This document shows positions 24,868 to 32,237 of a stretch of DNA of 48,563 nt, in pieces (the first letter of the stretch is position 1; each line of letters opens with the position of its first letter). Origin of the DNA: DAOTTX01 sp034437515 (GTDB lineage: Bacteria; Chloroflexota; Anaerolineae; Aggregatilineales; Phototrophicaceae); the NCBI GenBank assembly GCA_034437515.1, contig DAOTTX010000369.1:1-48563 (forward strand), written 5' to 3'. Position numbers and translations under genes: made by a program. The notes below the pieces were generated by a model. The model was given only the letters and a program-made list of their open reading frames with translations. It had not been told where the DNA came from and ran no database searches.

Positions 24868-25323
24868 TTAATAGGGGGTGTTGGAGTCGTTTTCCTGCCA
24901 CCATTGCCGGGCAAAGAAGAACACCACCACCACGGCAGCGGCAAACACCAGGAAGATCCAGGGATTGTCTTCACGCACCCCGATAACGAACATCTCGGTG
25001 AAGACCACGCTGATGGCACCGAACGCCAACGAGGACGCGATGGTCACCGCTAGCACGATACGCGAGAGGCGGATCGTCTCTTCACGGGTGGGCCACACGA
25101 CCTTATCGAGTTCATCACGCACACCTTGTAGGTAGCCAATGACGCCACCAAAAGTGCGGGTGAGCGCGTTGCCCTCATTTTCAGGACGACCGCCGCGTGC
25201 ACCTCGCCGGCTGCGAGTCGCCCGACCTTTGCTTTCCGTCAGACTGCTGTCGTCATCGTCGTTATCATCACCACGCCGTCTGCGTCGCCGGGATTTTTCT
25301 TCTACTGCATCATCAGCAGACAT
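24868..25323 (-). CDS. secE: Preprotein translocase subunit SecE, extended form
   Basis: 151 residues. The core is clear: VRDELDKVVWPTREETIRLSRIV (amphipathic helix) running into the essential membrane helix. Unlike the common minimal SecE (about 60-65 residues, one helix), it has about 60 N-terminal residues rich in Arg, Asp and Gly, and an added second C-terminal helix (WIFLVFAAAVVVVFFFARQWW). It clamps SecY in the membrane. ATG 25323 follows AGGAGG. Location between tRNA-Trp and nusG is classic. Confidence 0.95.
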   Translation of the reverse strand: MSADDAVEEKSRRRRRRGDDNDDDDSSLTESKGRATRSRRGARGGRPENEGNALTRTFGGVIGYLQGVRDELDKVVWPTREETIRLSRIVLAVTIASSLAFGAISVVFTEMFVIGVREDNPWIFLVFAAAVVVVFFFARQWWQENDSNTPY

Positions 25324-25401
25324 AATCTGCCTCCTTAGTGCCTAAATGGGATGGTCTTTACCATTATAACAAACACCGTCACGAGGACGGCGTTTACTGT
25401 G

Positions 25402-25474
25402 CAGGGGTGCAAGGAATCGAACCCTGAACCTACGGCTTTGGAGGCCGTCGCTCTGCCAATTGAGCTACACCCCT
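25402..25474 (-). tRNA. tRNA-Trp (anticodon CCA)
   Basis: 73 bases read on the minus strand. Acceptor AGGGGTG/CACCCCT, TAGCTCAATTGGCAGAGC D-arm, anticodon loop CTCCAAA, T-arm GGTTCGATTCC, discriminator G. CCA tail not encoded. Between rpmG and secE, as in many bacteria. Confidence 0.96.
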
Positions 25475-25528
25475 ATAATGTGACGCAATACTATTTTAAC
25501 TGTGACTGCACGTTTTGTCTAGCGGTTG

Positions 25529-25690
25529 TTACTTGGTTTCCCGATAGACGACATGCTTGCGCACGATGGGGTCGTATTTCTTTAGCTCAATGCGGCTCGG
25601 GTCATTGCGACGGTTCTTGTACGTGATGTACATATGACCGCTTTCCGTGCTGCGCAGCTTGACGATGATACGATTGCCTTTTTTCGCCAT
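25529..25690 (-). CDS. rpmG: Ribosomal protein L33 (bL33)
   Basis: 53 residues. MAKKGNRIIVKLRSTESGHMY, then YITYKNRRNDPSRIELKKYDP and VVYRETK, a textbook bL33 of the Cys-free type (no zinc-binding Cys). ATG 25690 chosen; the frame open to 25729 adds a leader that overlaps nothing conserved. Sits between tRNA-Thr(GGT) and tRNA-Trp in one transcript. Confidence 0.97.
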   Translation of the reverse strand: MAKKGNRIIVKLRSTESGHMYITYKNRRNDPSRIELKKYDPIVRKHVVYRETK

Positions 25691-25751
25691 GAGTTTAGTA
25701 TCCTTGTCCTTACACACAAGACGCCGCAAAAAATTGTGCGGCGCACCCGTA

Positions 25752-25823
25752 AGCCTTTGACGGGATTTGAACCCGTGACCTCTTTCTTACCAAGAAAGCG
25801 CTCTACCCCTGAGCTACAAAGGC
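25752..25823 (-). tRNA. tRNA-Thr (anticodon GGT)
   Basis: 72 bases on the minus strand. Acceptor GCCTTTG/CAAAGGC, D-arm AGCTCAGGGGTAGAGC, anticodon loop TTGGTAA, T-arm GGGTTCAAATCCC, discriminator T. CCA tail not encoded. Confidence 0.95.
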
Positions 25824-25837
25824 GTCTTATGTTGCAG

Positions 25838-25920
25838 TGGGCCAGGTAGGACTCGAACCTACGAAGGCGTTAGCCAGCGGGTTTACAGCCCGCCCCCTTT
25901 GCCACTCGGGACACTGACCC
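25838..25920 (-). tRNA. tRNA-Tyr (anticodon GTA)
   Basis: 83 bases on the minus strand with a long variable arm (class II). Acceptor GGGTCAG/CTGGCCC, D-arm TCCCGAGTGGCAAAGGG, anticodon loop CTGTAAA, T-arm GTAGGTTCGAGTCCTAC, discriminator A. Confidence 0.95.
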
Positions 25921-25927
25921 ATCTCAT

Positions 25928-26000
25928 AGCCCTTTATGGGATTTGAACCCATAACCTGCCGCTTACAAGGCGGCTGCTCTGCCAATTGAGCTAAAAGGGC
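25928..26000 (-). tRNA. tRNA-Thr (anticodon TGT)
   Basis: 73 bases on the minus strand. Acceptor GCCCTTT/AAAGGGC, D-arm AGCTCAATTGGCAGAGC, anticodon loop CTTGTAA, T-arm GGGTTCAAATCCC, discriminator T. First gene of the tRNA-rpmG-secE-nusG cluster; the promoter lies directly upstream. Confidence 0.95.
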
Positions 26001-26010
26001 ACTTGGAAAG

Positions 26011-26040
26011 ATTATATCACCGCGTGATATGCGCTTTCAA
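26011..26040 (-). promoter_or_regulatory. Promoter of the tRNA/translation operon with overlapping palindrome
   Basis: On the minus strand TTGAAA (26040-26035), 18-base spacer, TATAAT (26016-26011); RNA would start only a few bases before tRNA-Thr. A perfect palindrome, ATATCAC-CGC-GTGATAT (26014-26030), overlaps the -10 box and spacer, as an operator would. Confidence 0.65.
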
Positions 26041-26065
26041 GATGCACTTTTCGGCAGGCTGGTAC

Positions 26066-26122
26066 ATTCTAATTGGGTGATATGCGGTTGTCAATGGCAA
26101 TATTCATCACCTGAATTAGAAT
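26066..26122. repeat. Inverted repeat in the divergent control region
   Basis: ATTCTAATTGGGTGAT (26066-26081) and ATCACCTGAATTAGAAT (26106-26122) pair with one small mismatch/indel around a 24-base loop. The left arm includes GTGATATGCG (26077-26086), an exact copy of bases 26024-26033 in the tRNA promoter. Possible binding sites between the translation operon and the lipoprotein gene at 26160; no protein assigned. Confidence 0.5.
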
Positions 26123-26159
26123 GAACGCTCATGATCGCTAATTACACGGAGATCACACC

Positions 26160-26969
26160 TTGCGACGATTGTTCTACATGCTGATTTTTATCACCCTGCT
26201 GACCGCCTGCGACGACGGGGCCACCATCAGTGAACTGCCGACCGTCGCCGTGCCGGAGGCGCTGGGGACAGCCACCGTGCTGACGCGCAACGCACCACCC
26301 GCCGGGTTCCGCGATGGGGTGAACTTTCCTGATGTGGATCGCGGCCTGGCGGTGCTGCCTGCGTGGTATTACGAATCCACCCTGGCGTTTGAGGGCACCT
26401 TCGCCGGGACTTCACGCGCTACCGGCGGCTCGATTTACTTGCGGACGTGGTACAACCAGATCGGGCAGCGGCGGCGGGTGGTCGTGGAGCAAAGCGGTGA
26501 CCTGCTCGGCATCGACGTGCAAACCACGCGCACGCTCGAAGGTGTGCGCCTCGCGGAGCGTGTCTTTCTTGTCGAGGACAACACCTGCGCCAGCCAGGAC
26601 ACCGAAAGCGCCCAGATCATCGCTGACCTGCTGGCTGGGGATTTGATCGGCGGGGTAATGCAGGCCACCCCTAGCGGCGCACCCCCGGCGGTCGTCAACG
26701 GGGAGCGTGTGTGGCGTTATGACTTCGACGCGCAAAATTTGAATCTGCCGTCAGTGACCTTTGCCGAAGGCGGCGGCCTGACCGGGATGACCGGCGAATT
26801 GTGGATCTCACCGGAGCGCGAGGCCATCGTGCGTTATTACGTCAACTTAGACGTGCAAAATGCCTTTATCTTCAACAGTGATGCCCCGGTCAGCGGACAG
26901 TTACGCCTGCGCTTTGACCTGTACGATATTGGTGTTGATCCAAACATCACCCGTCCGTTCGGCTGTTAG
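26160..26969 (+). CDS. Lipoprotein, unknown function
   Basis: 269 residues from a TTG start with GGAG nine bases upstream. Signal peptide MRRLFYMLIFITLLTAC ends in the lipobox LTAC. The mature domain is beta-rich (STLAFEGTFAGT, IYLRTWYNQIG, RRRVVVEQSGDLLGIDV) and ends in FDLYDIGVDPNITRPFGC; the pattern recalls LppX/LprG or outer-membrane lipid-carrier-like folds, but that is a guess. Stop codons of this gene and the convergent elp3 overlap by four bases. Confidence 0.75.
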   Translation: MRRLFYMLIFITLLTACDDGATISELPTVAVPEALGTATVLTRNAPPAGFRDGVNFPDVDRGLAVLPAWYYESTLAFEGTFAGTSRATGGSIYLRTWYNQIGQRRRVVVEQSGDLLGIDVQTTRTLEGVRLAERVFLVEDNTCASQDTESAQIIADLLAGDLIGGVMQATPSGAPPAVVNGERVWRYDFDAQNLNLPSVTFAEGGGLTGMTGELWISPEREAIVRYYVNLDVQNAFIFNSDAPVSGQLRLRFDLYDIGVDPNITRPFGC

Positions 26970-28792
26970 AGGTCGCGCAGTTGATAATAGATGCCGTCGG
27001 CGAAGCCCCGCTTACGGTAGTATTCGCGGGTGCCAATCGCGGAGATGACCGCCATTTTGCCATAGCCCCGTGCTGCGGCGATTTCGACGGCGCGTTCGAT
27101 CAACGCGGTGCCCAGGCCGAGATGCTGCGTCCGACCTTCGGCGTCCTCACCGATGCCGACCGACTGCCCGTAAACATGCACCTCGCGGATCATGGCGGCG
27201 TCGTGCAACTCGTCGGTGATGGGTGTCTCGTCCCGGTCGGGCAGTGAGAGCCGTAAAAATCCGGTGATGCTGCGATCTGGCGTGATGTATTGTAGGAAGA
27301 TCTCATCGCTGCACGACGAGCGGTAGTGCTGCTCATCGAGCGTGAGATCATCGGGTGAGACTTGCCGCTTGCGGATCTCACGGGCGCGGATGTCGTGTCC
27401 GCGTTCGCCCTCGGCGTTGAGCTTGTTTTCCACCAATTGCCGGAAGTTGGTCGTCTTGTTCCCGGCGACGATGTCGGTGCCGGGGATGTCACGGATGACG
27501 CGGGTCAGTCGGCAGTATTCCGGCGTCTCACGGAAGCAGGCCACCAGCAAATCAAGCAGTTCATCGCGGGTGTATGGTCGCCAACTGCCGTCCTCGTACC
27601 GCTGCATCAGCTCGGCACTTTCGATCAGCGAACACGGATACACCTTGAGTTCGTCCGGTCGGAAGTCCGGGTCAGCGAACATCTTACGGTAGTCTTCGAG
27701 GTCAAGCGCCGGGTTAGAGCCGTACAGGTTGGGCATCCAGTGTGCGTGGATTTTAAAGCCAGCCTGCCGCAGCAACTTAACCGCGCGGCGGGTTGCCCGG
27801 ACGCCGTGACCGCGCTTGTTGGCTCGCAGCACGTCATCGTTCAAGCTCTGGAAGCCGATCTGTACCTTTGTACACCCCAGACGCCGCACGCGCAGCACCT
27901 CCGCCTCACTGATGTGGTCGGGGCGTGTTTCGATCACCAGACCGACCGATCGGCAGTCGGCGCTCTCATTGTGGCGATGAACCGCTTCGAGTTCGTCCCA
28001 CGTCGCGTATTCATCGACCGCCGACCGATCCCGCCGCCCGGCGTGGATGTCGGCGGCGAGTTCGTGCGAGCGGTACATCTCGCCTTTGTAAATATCCTGC
28101 ACGACCTGATTGTACGTCTGCTGCATGTCCACACCCTGCACGGTGACGTTGGTCTGGTTGTGTTCGGGGTGCAGTTGAGACACGCCTTTTAAAGCGGCTT
28201 CGACCTCGTCGCGCCGGTCGATGCCGTCGCCGAAGTCGTGCAGCGCGTCGAAGATCCGTTTGATGAACCAGATCTGGTAGGTCTCCGGGTAGTACGACCA
28301 CGTCCCGCCCAACACGATGATCTCGATCTTATCGACCGGATGCCCGTTGTTGTAGTAGGTCTGCAAGCGGATGTAGGTTTGCAGGTAGGGGTCGAAGCTG
28401 TTTTGCTCCGCCCGTTGTGCGCCGGGTTCATCGGAAAGATAACTTTTCGGCATCCGCACATCGTTGGGGCAAAAGATACACTTGCCGGGGCAAGGAAACG
28501 GCTTGGTCAACACGGTGACGGGTGTCACACCGGACATGGTGCGGATCGGCTTGCGGCGCAGGCGTCCTAGCATGTCCTCGTCGTAGGGCGGTAAGCCGTG
28601 CGTCCCGGCGAGTTCGCGGTAAGCGTGGATCAAATGGCTGCGGCTGTACAGGCCACCATCCGGGCGGGGATAGCGCCGCACCAGCTTGTTAAATTGTTCG
28701 TGTGACGGACGTCCCGGCAGCGCGGCGATTTCCCGCAGCATACCGAGCAGTTGCTCACGATGGGGTTCGAGGTCGGTCAGGGTTTTATACAT
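26966..28792 (-). CDS. elp3: Elp3-family tRNA U34 acetyltransferase (radical SAM + GNAT)
   Basis: 608 residues. The radical-SAM cluster site is C-x3-C-x2-C (Cys101, 105, 108 in PFPCPGKCIFCPND). The flanking PKSYLSDEPGAQRAEQNSFDPYLQ, IEIIVLGGTWSYYP and SVGLVIETRPDHI are characteristic of Elp3, and so is the C-terminal GNAT with HLGLGTALIERA and EYYRKRGF. In eukaryotes Elp3 works in Elongator to modify wobble uridine. Bacterial members act without Elp1/2, and the best studied is from Dehalococcoides, also Chloroflexota. ATG 28792. No Elongator partner nearby. Confidence 0.95.
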   Translation of the reverse strand: MYKTLTDLEPHREQLLGMLREIAALPGRPSHEQFNKLVRRYPRPDGGLYSRSHLIHAYRELAGTHGLPPYDEDMLGRLRRKPIRTMSGVTPVTVLTKPFPCPGKCIFCPNDVRMPKSYLSDEPGAQRAEQNSFDPYLQTYIRLQTYYNNGHPVDKIEIIVLGGTWSYYPETYQIWFIKRIFDALHDFGDGIDRRDEVEAALKGVSQLHPEHNQTNVTVQGVDMQQTYNQVVQDIYKGEMYRSHELAADIHAGRRDRSAVDEYATWDELEAVHRHNESADCRSVGLVIETRPDHISEAEVLRVRRLGCTKVQIGFQSLNDDVLRANKRGHGVRATRRAVKLLRQAGFKIHAHWMPNLYGSNPALDLEDYRKMFADPDFRPDELKVYPCSLIESAELMQRYEDGSWRPYTRDELLDLLVACFRETPEYCRLTRVIRDIPGTDIVAGNKTTNFRQLVENKLNAEGERGHDIRAREIRKRQVSPDDLTLDEQHYRSSCSDEIFLQYITPDRSITGFLRLSLPDRDETPITDELHDAAMIREVHVYGQSVGIGEDAEGRTQHLGLGTALIERAVEIAAARGYGKMAVISAIGTREYYRKRGFADGIYYQLRDL

Positions 28793-28826
28793 AGGATCGT
28801 TTTACTCAATTCTCTGTCTTTTTTCC

Positions 28827-28882
28827 TCATCCCTGTCCGTTTGATGGAGAGGGGCAGTCTCGTGTTGCACAGTGGGGTGATA
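28827..28882. repeat. Degenerate GGAGAGGGG repeat copy
   Basis: CTCATCCCTGTCCGTTTGATGGAGAGGGG followed by a spacer and GTGGGGTGATA. Weakest of the four copies. Lies in the 530-base gap 28793-29322, which also holds TAACGGTG twice (about 28910) and a CGCGAC-AAG-GTCGCG palindrome at 28976-28990; no credible gene. Confidence 0.35.
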
Positions 28883-29115
28883 ATTAGCTACAAGCTACAT
28901 AGTAACGGTGTAACGGTGTTAATTGCCATTGCTTGACCCCACCCCTGCCCTCCCCGATTTGCTATGGTGGAGGTGACGCGACAAGGTCGCGACGGAGGGT
29001 TCAAACGTTTGATCGTGCTATTTCATTAATTTATCAGGCGACAATGGATACTTCACCGTGTATTCTCACTTTGCTATGTGATGACTGCTGTTTAAACTTC
29101 TCCGACGCGATCTAA

Positions 29116-29177
29116 TTTCCCTTCTCTAACTCAGTGGAGAGGGGTGGGCCGACGCAGTTGGGACGGGGTGAGGATTC
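29116..29177. repeat. GGAGAGGGG...GGGGTGAGG repeat copy
   Basis: CCCTTCTCTAACTCAGTGGAGAGGGG, then spacer, then ACGGGGTGAGG. Closely matches the copy near 11048 (both have TCTCTAAC before the GGAGAGGGG arm) and the hairpin at 17-50. Confidence 0.5.
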
Positions 29178-29322
29178 ACAATTGAGTCTATCATAGGCAT
29201 AGATCGAAACCAATCATGACCACAGCGTAAAAACTTGTAAAGATCATCCCAAAAAGTGGAACATGCCGGTTCCCTATGCTGTCTGAAGAGGTATATTGTT
29301 CCGCATAAGGAGAAAAAAGATC

Positions 29323-30357
29323 ATGAGACGATTACCGATCATCGTGCTGCTGCTGGCATTGGCGCTGGCGGCCTGTTCGCTGGGCAGCAGCGCGGACGAC
29401 ACCGACGACGCCGAAGTGACCATCACCCCGGCACCGAGTAACACCTCGCAGCCGTCCCCATCGCCGTTGCCCATCAGCACGCAGACAGATGAAGACGACG
29501 ACAGCGACAACAATAACGACAATGACGACGCCAGCAATCCACCGGTAAGTTGTACGCCGCGCACCGACTGGACGACCGCCTACACGGTCAGCGCCGGGGA
29601 TACGCTGAGTCGCATCGCGCAGCGAACCGGCACCACCGCGGACGCGCTGGCACAGGGCAACTGTCTCGCGGATGCCAACAGCATCTTCAGCGGGCAGCAG
29701 CTCCGTGTGCCGCGTGCGCCGACCGTGCCGAGTAACACACCCGTATCAACCCCGACCAACCCACCGCCGGTCATCGACCCGGTCGCAGTCGGTGGAGTCG
29801 CGCCGAGTGAGTCGATCAGCGGGGATGCCGGGAACATCTTGCTGCTGCGGGATAGTCTGGTCACCGTGCGTTGGGTCGAACCACCGACCAACATCACACG
29901 CGCCGAGTTCTTCGTGTTCCCAACGGGATGGACGTTCGATCATGCCGGGGCGGGGACGATTGAAATCGGCGAGGACAACAACGGTGCCGATGGTTGGAGT
30001 TCCGGTTGGCGTGTGCCGTCCGACCTACGCGGTGAATTGGTGTCCTTCGGCTATGATGCGAGTGGTAAACTGGTCGCTTATGGCTTCCCGCTGAATGTGT
30101 CCTCTGCATCGGCCCCGCCGGAAGCGTGTGCGATCACCCCGCGTGAAGGTGAGGTGATCTCGTACTATGCGGACTTCAACAACCCGACCCAACCCGCCGG
30201 GCAGATTTTCGCCGGGCAGACGTATTACGTGATGGGACGCAGCCTCAACGGGTATTACGCCATCGTCCCCAACGCGGATCAAGACCCCAGCGGCGGGATC
30301 GGCTCCCTGCGATGGATCCCGCCCAACACGGCGGTCGTGGAGAACGAATATTGTTGA
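29323..30357 (+). CDS. LysM-domain lipoprotein
   Basis: About 344 residues. The lipobox LAAC follows MRRLPIIVLLLALALAAC. A low-complexity linker with DDDSDNNNDNDD follows, then one LysM domain (about 95-140: YTVSAGDTLSRIAQRTGTT ... IFSGQQLRVP), a Pro/Thr linker, and a C-terminal domain of about 170 residues with VRWVEPPTNITRAEFFVFPTG, probably Ig-like. LysM binds peptidoglycan-type glycans, so it is likely cell-surface. ATG 29323 with AAGGAG ten bases upstream. Confidence 0.88.
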   Translation: MRRLPIIVLLLALALAACSLGSSADDTDDAEVTITPAPSNTSQPSPSPLPISTQTDEDDDSDNNNDNDDASNPPVSCTPRTDWTTAYTVSAGDTLSRIAQRTGTTADALAQGNCLADANSIFSGQQLRVPRAPTVPSNTPVSTPTNPPPVIDPVAVGGVAPSESISGDAGNILLLRDSLVTVRWVEPPTNITRAEFFVFPTGWTFDHAGAGTIEIGEDNNGADGWSSGWRVPSDLRGELVSFGYDASGKLVAYGFPLNVSSASAPPEACAITPREGEVISYYADFNNPTQPAGQIFAGQTYYVMGRSLNGYYAIVPNADQDPSGGIGSLRWIPPNTAVVENEYC

Positions 30358-30369
30358 TGACACAAGACA

Positions 30370-30391
30370 CCCTGCGCACACGAGCGCAGGG
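30370..30391 (+). terminator. Hairpin after the LysM lipoprotein gene
   Basis: CCCTGCGC (30370-30377), six-base loop, GCGCAGGG (30384-30391); flanking GACAC/GTGTC lengthens the stem. No T-run follows, so it may be terminator or RNA stabiliser. Confidence 0.5.
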
Positions 30392-30455
30392 TTGTGTCGT
30401 CTACCAGGATTAGCCACTTTCCACAGAAACTTCTGCACCTTTGTTGTACACGTTG

Positions 30456-30461
30456 TATAAT
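30456..30461 (+). promoter_or_regulatory. -10 box of glutamate dehydrogenase gene
   Basis: A perfect TATAAT about 39 bases before the ATG at 30500; the -35 is weak. Confidence 0.45.
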
Positions 30462-30499
30462 CGAGGCGGATAAATAGACTTTTGAGAGGACAGAAATTT

Positions 30500-31924
30500 A
30501 TGGTTACAAAAGCACACACTCGTAGATCGTTTCGTGAGAACGTTTCCCAGATGGTGGATCAGGCATTAGAAAACCTCGATCTACCGTTCGGTATGACCGA
30601 GCAGATCAAGTCCTGCAAGGCGGTGTTGGAAGTCCAGTTCCCCGTTCGGATGGAAAACGGAGAGTATCAGACCTTTCACGGTTGGCGTGCCGTCCATAGT
30701 GACCACCGTTTGCCGGTGAAGGGGGGCATCCGCTATGCGCCGAACGTCAATCAGGATGAGGTGATGGCACTTGCCACGCTGATGACCTACAAGTGCGCCA
30801 TCGTCAACGTGCCCTTTGGCGGCAGCAAGGGCGGCTTGAAGATCAACCCGCGCAACTACACCGAGCAAGAATTGGAACACATCACGCGCCGGTTTGCGAA
30901 GGAACTCATCAACAAGGGCTTCATCAACCCCGGCGCGAACGTCCCCGCCCCGGATATGGGGACGGGCGAACGTGAGATGGCGTGGATCGCGGATGTGTAC
31001 AAGGCCATTCATCCCACTGACATCAATTACTTCGCCGCGACGACCGGCAAGCCGGTGACCAACGGCGGCATCCGAGGGCGCACGGAGGCGACCGGGCGCG
31101 GTGTGCAATATGTCATCCATGAGTTTTTCCGTCACGAGGCGGATAAAAAAATGGCGGGCTTGGAAGGCAACATCGAAGGCAAGCGGATCATCTTACAGGG
31201 ATTGGGCAACGTCGGCTACCACGTGGCGAAGTTCCTCAGCGAAGAGGACGGGGCGAAGATCACCTGCATCATGGAACGCGACGGCATGATTTACCACGAT
31301 GACGGGATCAACATCGAGGACGCCCACCAATATCTGAGTCAACATGGCGGGGTGGCAGGGTTCCCCGGTGCGACCTACGACGAAAACGGCAGGGCGGGCT
31401 TGACGATGGATTGCGACATCCTCATCCCCGCTGCGTTAGAAGGGCAAATCACCGTTGATAACGCCGCTGACATCCAGGCCAAGCTGATCGTCGAGGCGGC
31501 AAACGGCCCGACCACCTTCGACGCCGACGCGATCCTGCGCGAACGCGGGATAGTTGTGCTGCCGGATGCCTACGTCAACGCCGGGGGCGTCACGGTGAGT
31601 TACTTCGAGTGGATCAAGAATATCTCTCACATTCGCTTCGGGCGGATGGATCGCCGGTTGGACGAACTGCGCTCCGCACGCTTTATCGAGGCGTTGGAGA
31701 CGATGACGGGCAAAAAAGTCCCGCCGCCCCTACGCAAGGATCTGATGATGGACACCGACGAGCTTTCACTGGTGCGCAGCGGACTCGATGACACCATGCG
31801 TATCGCTTACCAGGAAATCAGCCAGACTTACCACAATCACGAAAACATCCGCGACTTCCGCACGGCGGCGTTCGTGGTCGCGCTAAAGAAAATCGCCACC
31901 ACCTACCGAGAGATGGGTATGTAG
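30500..31924 (+). CDS. gdhA: Glutamate dehydrogenase (NAD(P)+)
   Basis: About 474 residues; interconverts glutamate with 2-oxoglutarate and ammonia. Key blocks: PVKGGIRYAPNVNQDEVMALATLMTYKCAIVNVPFGGSKGG, holding substrate-binding Lys74 and Lys98 and catalytic Lys110; a Rossmann loop LQGLGNVGYHVAK; and VEAANGPTTFDADAIL. It is about 50 residues longer than typical 420-residue family members and carries an extended loop after the FFRHEADKKMAG segment. Coenzyme choice not decided. ATG 30500 with AGAGGA nine bases upstream; terminator follows. Confidence 0.94.
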   Translation: MVTKAHTRRSFRENVSQMVDQALENLDLPFGMTEQIKSCKAVLEVQFPVRMENGEYQTFHGWRAVHSDHRLPVKGGIRYAPNVNQDEVMALATLMTYKCAIVNVPFGGSKGGLKINPRNYTEQELEHITRRFAKELINKGFINPGANVPAPDMGTGEREMAWIADVYKAIHPTDINYFAATTGKPVTNGGIRGRTEATGRGVQYVIHEFFRHEADKKMAGLEGNIEGKRIILQGLGNVGYHVAKFLSEEDGAKITCIMERDGMIYHDDGINIEDAHQYLSQHGGVAGFPGATYDENGRAGLTMDCDILIPAALEGQITVDNAADIQAKLIVEAANGPTTFDADAILRERGIVVLPDAYVNAGGVTVSYFEWIKNISHIRFGRMDRRLDELRSARFIEALETMTGKKVPPPLRKDLMMDTDELSLVRSGLDDTMRIAYQEISQTYHNHENIRDFRTAAFVVALKKIATTYREMGM

Positions 31925-31937
31925 ACCCGCATCATGC

Positions 31938-31964
31938 AAAGGCCGGTGTGAGGCATCGGCCTTT
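31938..31964 (+). terminator. Terminator after glutamate dehydrogenase gene
   Basis: AAAGGCCG (31938-31945) pairs with CGGCCTTT (31957-31964) around an 11-base loop. The A-run and T-run flanks allow use on the plus strand. The remaining gap to 32237 has no feature I recognise. Confidence 0.7.
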
Positions 31965-32237
31965 GGTTGGGCGCATCTCAGATTTCTGTCACCTGAATTA
32001 TCCCCACCATGCGACATTCGGCGTCTCTATTCATCGTATAGTGACACGGTAGCGTGGCGTCCGCTTGTCACAGTTTACGCACGCCACGCCGTTCTGCCCA
32101 TTGCACCCGCAAAGCGCGATATTAAGCTCCCACTAGCAATGGTCTTACCTCTTGCTTAAACCGGTCAAATAGCGCCTTTACATCTACTTGCTAAACTAAG
32201 AGTAGTATTGTAAGTATATTGCAGGAAGCAACCCATA

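Noticed and set aside
25351..25626. Frame spanning tRNA-Trp on the plus strand
   Set aside because: It is the reverse complement of tRNA-Trp and of rpmG; an artefact.
26011..26122. CRISPR-like array from the repeated GTGATAT units
   Set aside because: Only two repeats of 10 bases and an inverted arrangement; no regular spacers and no cas genes.
28933..29115. 60-residue frame in the gap before the LysM gene
   Set aside because: Low likelihood of coding: odd Cys-rich composition, no ribosome-binding site, contains a palindrome.
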